A stretch of DNA of 28,035 bases from HXMU1420-2 sp040830545 (GTDB taxonomy: Bacteria > Pseudomonadota > Alphaproteobacteria > Rhodobacterales > Rhodobacteraceae): the NCBI GenBank assembly GCA_040830545.1, contig JBFOMB010000153.1:1-28035 (forward strand), given 5' to 3'. The notes under the pieces were generated by a model, which saw only the letters and a program-made list of their open reading frames with translations, made no database searches and was not told the DNA's origin. Each line of letters starts with the position of its first letter. Position 1 is the first letter of the stretch. Shown here piece after piece: positions 22,745 to 28,035 of the stretch. The position numbers and the translations under genes were made by a program.

Positions 22745-23701
22745 ATGCTGCGCACAATTGATGATAGCGCGTTCCCGTTAATCCGGCGTTCGCTCATCCT
22801 GACTTGTTTTGTAACAATTGTGGTGTCTCACTACGACGCCAGTCTCCAGCTCTTTGGTCTGGTCGACGCCATTGGAGATCCGATAGTTGTAAGTGGCGCA
22901 AATCTCCAGGTCATTTTATTCTGTACGGTTTCATATCTGTGGTTCAGATTGCAATATGCATTTGCCACCGAAAAATTGATCGAAGATGAAAGGTGGGTTC
23001 AGAAAGTCAATAAATTGTTTTCAGAAACTGACGGAGCCTTGAAGGTTATCCCTGATTTACCTAGCAAGATGGAGAAATTTGTAAAAGAATCTCAAGAAAT
23101 AAAATTCGTTAAAGATGGTGATATAGAGAGGTTGGAAAAAGCTTTTGAAAGGCAGGTGCCGCTTCATCGTGCTGTTGCTGAAAAAGTGAATAACGCATGT
23201 TCACGTTTCGAGGAATCGTACAAATTAATTGAACTTGATCGTTTAAATGATGACGGCTACTACGATGAGGCGCGAAAATTGGCTATCAAAGAACATGTAA
23301 ATTCAATTGAAAAAGTGCGCCAATTAATAAGGAGTACCCCCAGCGATTTATCCCGTATCACGGAGTTTGTTTCTTCGTTTCGATCCGAAATGAATCAAGT
23401 TAATGAAAGAGTGCAGTTGAAAGTGACGACAACGGCTTTATCTATTTCTGAAATTTGCAAGAAACTAGAAGAAGTAAAGAATGAATACGAATTCGCTGAT
23501 GGCGCCAAATCGCTTGGTGTAAAGAGGTCGAAAAATTCGTTGTTTGTTTTTGGGTTGGTCCTTCCAACGGTTTTGTCTTTCGTTGCCTTGGGTATGAGTA
23601 TTCAGCCTGTGTTGGAATTTTTGGTGAATACGTTTCTCTGGGCTCAGGACACATTGATTTCCGCGGAACCGCGTCATTTGCCGCTCGACAACGAGGGGTG
23701 A
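22745..23701 (+). CDS. Unknown membrane/coiled-coil protein, island cargo
   Basis: 318 aa, family not recognised. Three probable membrane segments: about 17-30 (SLILTCFVTIVVSH), 54-73 (LQVILFCTVSYLWFRLQYAF) and 263-284 (SLFVFGLVLPTVLSFVALGMSI). The about 190-residue middle is polar, Lys/Glu-rich and helical, with likely coiled-coil stretches (about 95-250), and lies on one side of the membrane between TM2 and TM3. Base and codon use is A+T-rich (many AAA, GAA, ATT), unlike all neighbours, indicating transfer. Ribosome site weak: GAGGA lies about 13 bases before ATG 22745. No catalytic motif is seen. Cargo such as a defence or immunity protein is possible but unsupported. Confidence 0.75.
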   Translation: MLRTIDDSAFPLIRRSLILTCFVTIVVSHYDASLQLFGLVDAIGDPIVVSGANLQVILFCTVSYLWFRLQYAFATEKLIEDERWVQKVNKLFSETDGALKVIPDLPSKMEKFVKESQEIKFVKDGDIERLEKAFERQVPLHRAVAEKVNNACSRFEESYKLIELDRLNDDGYYDEARKLAIKEHVNSIEKVRQLIRSTPSDLSRITEFVSSFRSEMNQVNERVQLKVTTTALSISEICKKLEEVKNEYEFADGAKSLGVKRSKNSLFVFGLVLPTVLSFVALGMSIQPVLEFLVNTFLWAQDTLISAEPRHLPLDNEG

Positions 23702-23702
23702 C

Positions 23703-24000
23703 ATATCTGATTTATTTTGGCTGAGCGATGCGAAGATGGCGCGACTTACTCATTTTCCTCAAGTCGCACGGCATGCATCGTGGCTTAGTACGGCGAAGAG
23801 AGGACAGTTTTGATAGACGCGACTTATCTAGGTGCCCACCCTGCGGCACCAGGCCTACAGGAGAAAAAGGGAGGCGCGGACATCTGATCGGACGCACGAA
23901 GGGCGGCGTGATTACCAAGCTGTACGCCATCAGCAGTAGCCGTGTGACCATTGTTGCTCTTCCCTGTCTGTTGTTGTCCGGCCAGATTTCGACTAACTAA
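23703..24000 (+). pseudogene. Decayed IS5-family transposase fragment
   Basis: Pieces in three frames match the usual IS5-type transposase in order: SDLFWLSDAKMARL from 23706 (its ATG has become ATA at 23703), KSHG...HRGLV from about 23761, IDATYLGAHPAAPGLQEKKG from 23813 (with the first catalytic Asp), then LIGRTKGGVITKLYAIS from about 23884 to a stop at 23998-24000. Frameshifts and missing segments, including most of the region between pieces two and three and the whole C-terminal half with the other catalytic residues, make it non-functional. No terminal inverted repeats were identified. It lies between the unknown gene and dusA. Confidence 0.8.
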
Positions 24001-24024
24001 CAAAACTGAGTTTTTCGTCATCAA

Positions 24025-25041
24025 GTGGCTCCGCAAGTGTCTGAAAATACTAGGTATAATCTGAGACAAAATGCACGCCTAAGCGTTGCACCCATGATGG
24101 ACTGGACGGATCGCCACTGTCGATACCTGCACCGTCTGCTCAGCAAACAGACGCTTCTTTATACCGAAATGGTGACAGCTCCTGCTTTGGTGCGGGGTGG
24201 CGCGTTGCATTTGTTGGACTACTCGCCCGAGGAACAACCGGTGGCCCTGCAACTCGGCGGGTCTGACCCGGTTGAATTGTCCGAGGCAGCGCGTTTGGGG
24301 GCAAAGGCGGGATATGATGAAATCAACCTTAACTGCGGTTGCCCGTCGGATCGGGTGCAGTCGGGGTTTTTCGGCGCGGTTTTGATGGAGCGGCCTGAGC
24401 TGGTGGCGGATTGTGTCACAGCGATGCGCGAGGCTGTGGATTCTGAGGTGACGGTCAAGTGCCGGATCGGAGTGGACGATCAGGACCCGGAACAGGTGTT
24501 GCCGAATTTCCTGCAACAGATATGGGATGCGGGCTGCGAACGAGTGACCATTCATGCGCGCAAGGCGTGGCTGCAGGGGCTCAGCCCGAAAGAAAACCGG
24601 GATATCCCGCCGCTGGATTACGATCTGGTCCATCGGATGAAGGCCGCGTTTCCAGACATGCATGTGTCGATCAACGGCGGGATTACGTCGCTGGAACAGG
24701 CAAGGGTTCATCTGGATGCCGGGCTGGACGGGGTGATGATCGGGCGCGCGGCCTATCACACGCCTGCTGACATTCTCTGCGCTGCGGATCCGGAGATCTA
24801 TGGCGAGGGGCAGGGGACGCTGCCCGAGGATGCGGTCCGAGCGATGCTGCCCTATATCGAGGCGCATCTGGCGGGCGGCGGTCGGTTGCATCAGATCACG
24901 CGGCACATGCTTGGCCTATTTGCAGGGCGCCCCGGCGCGCGGGCGTGGCGGCGGTATCTGTCGGAACAGGCAACGCGTCGGGGCAGCGGGCCGGAAGCGG
25001 TGGAGCAGGCGCTGGCCTTGTTGCCCGAGATGGCTGCCTGA
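24025..25041 (+). CDS. dusA: tRNA-dihydrouridine(20/20a) synthase DusA, chimeric 5' end
   Basis: Flavin enzyme that reduces uridines in the tRNA D-loop; 338 aa from GTG 24025. Seen: RLSVAPMMDWTDRHCR near the N-terminus, LQLGGSDP, the catalytic Cys in NLNCGCPSDRV (C106), IHARKAWLQGLSPKENR, and SINGGI...MIGRAAYHTP for FMN binding; full length for DusA. Start uncertain: GTG 24025 and GTG 24037 are both in frame and neither has a clear ribosome site. Codons up to about 24100 (AAT ACT AGG TAT AAT) are A+T-rich, then switch to host-like G+C-rich codons at ATGATGG, so the first about 25 residues were probably supplied by the island. Confidence 0.92.
   Translation: MAPQVSENTRYNLRQNARLSVAPMMDWTDRHCRYLHRLLSKQTLLYTEMVTAPALVRGGALHLLDYSPEEQPVALQLGGSDPVELSEAARLGAKAGYDEINLNCGCPSDRVQSGFFGAVLMERPELVADCVTAMREAVDSEVTVKCRIGVDDQDPEQVLPNFLQQIWDAGCERVTIHARKAWLQGLSPKENRDIPPLDYDLVHRMKAAFPDMHVSINGGITSLEQARVHLDAGLDGVMIGRAAYHTPADILCAADPEIYGEGQGTLPEDAVRAMLPYIEAHLAGGGRLHQITRHMLGLFAGRPGARAWRRYLSEQATRRGSGPEAVEQALALLPEMAA
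24094..24100. repeat. Island attachment core, right (ATGATGG)
   Basis: Partner of 22432-22438, inside the intact dusA gene at its MM codons. Codon style changes here. Confidence 0.55.
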
Positions 25042-25197
25042 CTGAATGACGACCGCCTGACCGTTTGCCGTGCCAGGGCCTGGGGCATTGGGCGCGGGAT
25101 GAAGGCTGTCCGTCTGCGTGGGTCATCCGGCAGAGGCCGTCCGGGGGCGTGACTGCTCTGGTCGCGGATGGTTGGCGATGCTAGGGCTGGCCGTACG

Positions 25198-25983
25198 ATG
25201 ATTGACGTGTTTCGCGAAACAGGCTGGACCCGGTTCCCCTATGATCCAGCGATCGCACATTGGGTCTCGCATGCGCTGGACCCTGCGCGTGCATCATTGC
25301 GTGACCCGGCGCTGGCACATTGGCTCGACTGCGAAGGCACGTGGTTTGTGGGTGTGGATGCGCTGCCCAACGATGAAACGGGCGCGGTGAACGGGTCCGG
25401 CCCGTTGCGCGGAGCTGCCATTGATTCAGTGATTGCGGCGGTCGGGCCGCTGCCACCATTGCACACGGCACAGGTCAGCGTGACCTTTCCGGGCTATCCC
25501 CGTCCGCGTAAAGGCGAGGGGGAAAGCGCGTTTCGCTACCGTCTGAACCGGGATGCGGCCCATGTGGATGGTGTGCGCCCGGAGGGACCGGATCGCCGCC
25601 GGTTTGTGCTGGAACCACATGCTTTCATCTTGGGTTTGCCGTTGAATGCAGCCCCTGCCGACGCTGCGCCGTTGGTGGTCTGGGAGGGCAGTCACGTGAT
25701 CATGGCCCGTGCGTTTCGGCAAGCTTTTGAGGGTTACTCTGCAGATGCCTGGTCCAAGGTTGATGTGACCGACCACTATCAGGCCGCGCGGCGCAAAGTG
25801 TTCGAAACCTGCCCACGTATCCCAGTGCCAGCTCAGCCGGGAGAGGCGATTTTGCTGCATCGCCTGTGTCTGCATGGTGTTGCGCCATGGGCTGAAGGTG
25901 CCAAGGACTGGCCTGACGGGCGCATGGTCGCCTATTTCCGCCCGGAGCTGGAGCGTGGGATAGAGGGTTGGCCGGTGGTCTAG
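25198..25983 (+). CDS. Putative Fe(II)/2-oxoglutarate dioxygenase, PhyH-like
   Basis: 261 aa from ATG 25198; an ATG at 25168 in frame has no ribosome site, and the chosen one only a weak AGGG about 11 bases upstream. Seen: candidate iron ligands H122-V-D124 and H226 (in LHRLCLHGVAPW), with R242 or R248 in GRMVAYFRPEL to bind 2-oxoglutarate, the order typical of the jelly-roll phytanoyl-CoA dioxygenase group; also EPHAFILGLPLN and VWEGSHVIM. Substrate unknown. The gene stands alone between dusA and the convergent regulator gene. The family call rests on ligand spacing and is moderate. Confidence 0.7.
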   Translation: MIDVFRETGWTRFPYDPAIAHWVSHALDPARASLRDPALAHWLDCEGTWFVGVDALPNDETGAVNGSGPLRGAAIDSVIAAVGPLPPLHTAQVSVTFPGYPRPRKGEGESAFRYRLNRDAAHVDGVRPEGPDRRRFVLEPHAFILGLPLNAAPADAAPLVVWEGSHVIMARAFRQAFEGYSADAWSKVDVTDHYQAARRKVFETCPRIPVPAQPGEAILLHRLCLHGVAPWAEGAKDWPDGRMVAYFRPELERGIEGWPVV

Positions 25984-26025
25984 AGCTCGTATTTGGCTCT
26001 TAGAGCATAGTCCTTTTGCGCGACC

Positions 26026-26691
26026 TCAGAACTGATCATACCCCGCCAATGCCTCCAATGCGCCCCGGTTCAGAACCTGCAACCCGCCCCGTGTCGCTTG
26101 CACGACGCCGGTTTTGCGCCAGCCGGAAATGGTTTTGGACACGGCCTCGCGCGTCGCACCGACAAATTCCGCCAGTTCCGCCTGGCTGAGGCTTAGCCCT
26201 GTGCCTTCTGGTCCGGTCAGGTGAAGGATCTTGCGCGCCAGACGGGTCGGAACAGGCAGGAAGACCTGCTCGCTCAACTGCATGTTCATCCAGCGCATGC
26301 GCAGACCGGCCAGTCGGATGAGGTCGACGGCCAGTTCCGGAGTGTCCCGCACGCCTTTCAGCACATCCTGATTTCGCACCCGCGCCAATAGCGACGGTTC
26401 AAGTGCGGTGACCGTGGCAGTACGTGGACCGGGATCGAACAGCGCGATTTCGCCGAACAATGCCCCGTCGCGCATGACGTCGAGCGACAGTTTCCGCCCA
26501 TCTTCGGACAGAACGCTGAATTCGAGTGCGCCGTAAATGATCGCATATAGCGCATCGCCATCGTCGCCTTGTTCGAACAGGATTTCACCGGGAGCCAGAG
26601 AAATCTCGCTGGAAAGCGACGTTAGAACACGCTTTAGCTGATCGGAGGCATCGGACAGAAAACCTATCTCTGGAAAAGCGTTGTCGGTCAT
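26026..26691 (-). CDS. Crp/Fnr-family transcription regulator
   Basis: 221 aa. N-terminal cyclic-nucleotide-binding-type beta barrel (about 15-125) with GALFGEIALFDPGPRTATVTA, which keeps the Glu and Arg that contact the cyclic nucleotide phosphate in CAP-type proteins. C-terminal winged helix (about 145-215) with SQAELAEFVGATREAVSKTISGWRKTG as the recognition helix region. No N-terminal Cys cluster as in Fnr. Its ATG overlaps the upstream lipoprotein stop by ATGA, so the two genes are coupled. Target genes are not apparent. Confidence 0.9.
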   Translation of the reverse strand: MTDNAFPEIGFLSDASDQLKRVLTSLSSEISLAPGEILFEQGDDGDALYAIIYGALEFSVLSEDGRKLSLDVMRDGALFGEIALFDPGPRTATVTALEPSLLARVRNQDVLKGVRDTPELAVDLIRLAGLRMRWMNMQLSEQVFLPVPTRLARKILHLTGPEGTGLSLSQAELAEFVGATREAVSKTISGWRKTGVVQATRGGLQVLNRGALEALAGYDQF

Positions 26692-27248
26692 TGTTGAGGT
26701 TCCGATTGAAGTATCTTGGCGGGTTCGCCTGATGCCAGTTCAACGGAGGCCAACCCAAGTTGCTGAGCCGCAGCCAGTGATAGGATACCAGAATCGAGCC
26801 CTTGGACCTTTTGGTACCGGCGCACTGCCGCGCGGGTGCGTGCGTCCATGTTACCATTCACGGGCCAGATGTAATAGCCGCGTACGGACAACGCCCGTTG
26901 CAGCGATGCGACGAAATCTTCGGTCAGTTCTTCTTCGCACGGGGTTTCGAACCAGTTTTCCTCGCGCTCCTGCACGATTTTCTGAACCGTTTCGGTTTTG
27001 TAGGCCGCAGGCCGGGTGATTGTGCCATCCGCGCGGATTTCTGCCGGTTGCACCAGAACCTGCTGCGTGACGGTCTCGATCACGGCAGGGCTGACTTGTT
27101 TGCCCCAACAGGCATTTGGGTCGGCGCCCGGCGGTACTTCTTGCTGGAACCGGGCCACTTCGGGTTCCGATTGGAACGGGTCCGTCGCGGCACACGCGGA
27201 AATCAGCGCGAGCGCGGCTAGGGTAGAGGTCGTACGGATCAACGTCAT
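26688..27248 (-). CDS. Lipoprotein with peptidoglycan-binding domain
   Basis: 186 aa from ATG 27248 (AGAGG upstream; a 19-codon in-frame upstream extension is rejected because it precedes the signal). Signal peptide with lipobox I16-S17-A18-C19, so the mature protein is lipid-anchored at C19. The C-terminal half (about 110-170) resembles a PG_binding_1 repeat: FVASLQRALSVRGYYIWPVNGNMDARTRAAVRRYQKVQGL. Two further Cys (in DPNACWGKQ and ETPCEEE) may form a disulfide. Envelope role probable; coupled to the Crp-like regulator downstream. Confidence 0.85.
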   Translation of the reverse strand: MTLIRTTSTLAALALISACAATDPFQSEPEVARFQQEVPPGADPNACWGKQVSPAVIETVTQQVLVQPAEIRADGTITRPAAYKTETVQKIVQEREENWFETPCEEELTEDFVASLQRALSVRGYYIWPVNGNMDARTRAAVRRYQKVQGLDSGILSLAAAQQLGLASVELASGEPAKILQSEPQQ

Positions 27249-27301
27249 GCTCGGGCCTCTGGGGGCGTTTTCGCGCAGCTTAGCCGATGAAGGTACGGCG
27301 C

Positions 27302-27342
27302 GCAAAGGCCGAAGCGTACGCCCAGCCAGTTGTGGCCTTTGC
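27302..27342. other. Stem-loop between the RimK-type and lipoprotein genes
   Basis: GCAAAGGCC (27302-27310) and GGCCTTTGC (27334-27342), a 9-bp perfect stem with a 23-base loop, located 29 bases after the RimK-type stop. Possible terminator or transcript-end stem; no U-run. Confidence 0.4.
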
Positions 27343-27371
27343 AGCTACTGCCTATTTTCTTCGGGGGACCT

Positions 27372-28035
27372 TCAAGCCTTGCGTCGTCGTGCGGGTTTCG
27401 GGCGCACGCGCAGTTCGATCCCTTCGTAAAGCTTGCCGGCGATGTCCTTGCCCGTGGCGGTTTCGACCCCTTCGAGACCGGGCGATGAATTGACCTCCAG
27501 CACTTTCGGCCCATCCTCGGCGCGCAGCAGGTCCACGCCCGCCAGCCCCAGACCAAAGGCGCGGGCGGCGCGAATGGCGGTTTCACGTTCGGTGCGTGTG
27601 ATGCGGGTGGACGACGCCGTGCCACCCTGATGCAGGTTCGAGCGGAAATCGCCCTCGGCCCCTGTTCGTTTGATCGAGGCGACCACCTTGCCCCCGACAA
27701 CAAGACACCGAATGTCTTCGCCTGCGGCCTCTTTCACGAATTGCTGGACCAGGAAATTCGCCTTAAGCCCGCGAAAGGCGGAAATGACGCTTTCTGCGGC
27801 CTTTTTGGTTTCCGCCAGCACGACGCCTTTTCCTTGGGTCGATTCCAGCAGTTTCACGATCAGCGGCGCGGTGCCCACCAGACCAATCAGGTTGCCGGTG
27901 TCCTTGGGAGAGGCCGCAAAGGCCGTGACGGGCATGCCGATCTTGTGGCTCGCCAGCACCTGATGCGCGGGCAGGTTATCCCGGCTTGCAGTGATCCCGG
28001 CCGAGGCGTGCACGCAATAGGTACAGATGGGTGCG
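27372..28035 (-). CDS. RimK-type ATP-grasp ligase, 5' end outside the window
   Basis: The reading frame runs off the right edge; about 220 C-terminal residues of an expected about 300 are present. Seen: ATP-grasp elements PLIVKLLESTQGKGVVLAE, LVQQFVKEA, DIRCLVVGGKVVASIKR, GDFRSNLHQGG, and the Mg-binding VDLLRAEDGPKVLEVNSSPGLEG. The TASRDN stretch near the visible N-terminus matches the usual SRDKL region of RimK. The C-terminus is basic (KPARRRKA). RimK relatives add glutamate to a protein or small molecule; here the acceptor is unknown. Confidence 0.9.
   Translation of the reverse strand, partial: APICTYCVHASAGITASRDNLPAHQVLASHKIGMPVTAFAASPKDTGNLIGLVGTAPLIVKLLESTQGKGVVLAETKKAAESVISAFRGLKANFLVQQFVKEAAGEDIRCLVVGGKVVASIKRTGAEGDFRSNLHQGGTASSTRITRTERETAIRAARAFGLGLAGVDLLRAEDGPKVLEVNSSPGLEGVETATGKDIAGKLYEGIELRVRPKPARRRKA

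Larger units (their letters stand above)
22432..24100. mobile_element. Remnant integrative island in the dusA 5' end
   Basis: About 1.66 kb bounded by two copies of the dusA 5' coding segment. The interior is visibly A+T-rich against a G+C-rich genome. It holds one unknown gene (22745-23701) and a decayed IS5-type transposase (23703-24000). No integrase or excisionase gene is present, so it is probably a deleted, immobile relic. The right end supplies a replacement 5' end for dusA, as dusA-targeting elements are known to do. Confidence 0.75.

Noticed and set aside
24025..25041. Treating dusA as disrupted by the island
   Set aside because: The frame is continuous, full length and retains the catalytic Cys and FMN motifs; it is chimeric but not broken.
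25042..25197. Promoter or small gene between dusA and the dioxygenase gene
   Set aside because: No -35/-10 pair, strong stem or plausible ORF was found.
25982..26000. Possible bidirectional terminator between the dioxygenase and regulator genes
   Set aside because: Only a 5-bp stem (AGAGC/GCTCT) without a U-run; too weak to call.

Overview
The window is G+C-rich, has almost no intergenic space, and is packed with ATGA/TGATG stop-start overlaps. Gene content (branched-chain-type ABC transporters, alphaproteobacterial ThrS, DusA, FkbM, RimK, Crp) suggests an alphaproteobacterium, most likely the Rhodobacterales/Roseobacter group. That placement is inference from gene style, not from a marker gene. 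No rRNA, tRNA or CRISPR array was seen.

Layout. (1) 124-5284, minus: a complete branched-chain amino-acid-type ABC operon, livJ-livH-livM-(68-aa membrane ORF)-livG-livF. (2) 5449-8273, minus: thrS and an FkbM-type methyltransferase gene; 8472-9287, plus: a creatininase-family hydrolase. (3) 9357-16703, minus: a seven-gene, mostly overlapping operon. It encodes a CPA1-type antiporter, a Rieske/glutamate-synthase-like FMN protein, a 125-aa membrane protein, an MsrQ/ferric-reductase-like heme membrane protein fused to Rieske, a membrane-anchored Cys-motif protein, an 86-aa membrane protein, and a Rieske/ThDP enzyme. (4) 17025-21608, plus, divergent from (3): a second complete branched-chain-type ABC transporter. 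(5) 21947-22300: an NTF2/SnoaL-like gene with a good promoter. (6) about 22.4-24.1 kb: an A+T-rich island inserted in the 5' end of dusA. Its left end keeps the displaced native dusA start (it encodes RLSVAPMM), its right end is a chimeric but intact dusA, and between them lie an unknown 318-aa membrane/coiled-coil protein and a decayed IS5-type transposase. (7) 25198-28035: a PhyH-like dioxygenase, a Crp/Fnr regulator coupled to a peptidoglycan-binding lipoprotein, and the end of a RimK-type ligase.

How it fits together. The strongest candidate for an undescribed system is blocks 3 and 4. Three different catalytic or membrane modules each carry their own Rieske [2Fe-2S] domain in one translationally coupled operon, divergent from a dedicated uptake system. 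I infer a membrane-linked oxidation or electron-transfer pathway for an imported nitrogenous or 2-oxo-acid-type compound; the substrate cannot be read from the sequence. The second notable structure is the fossil dusA-targeted island, which has no integrase left.
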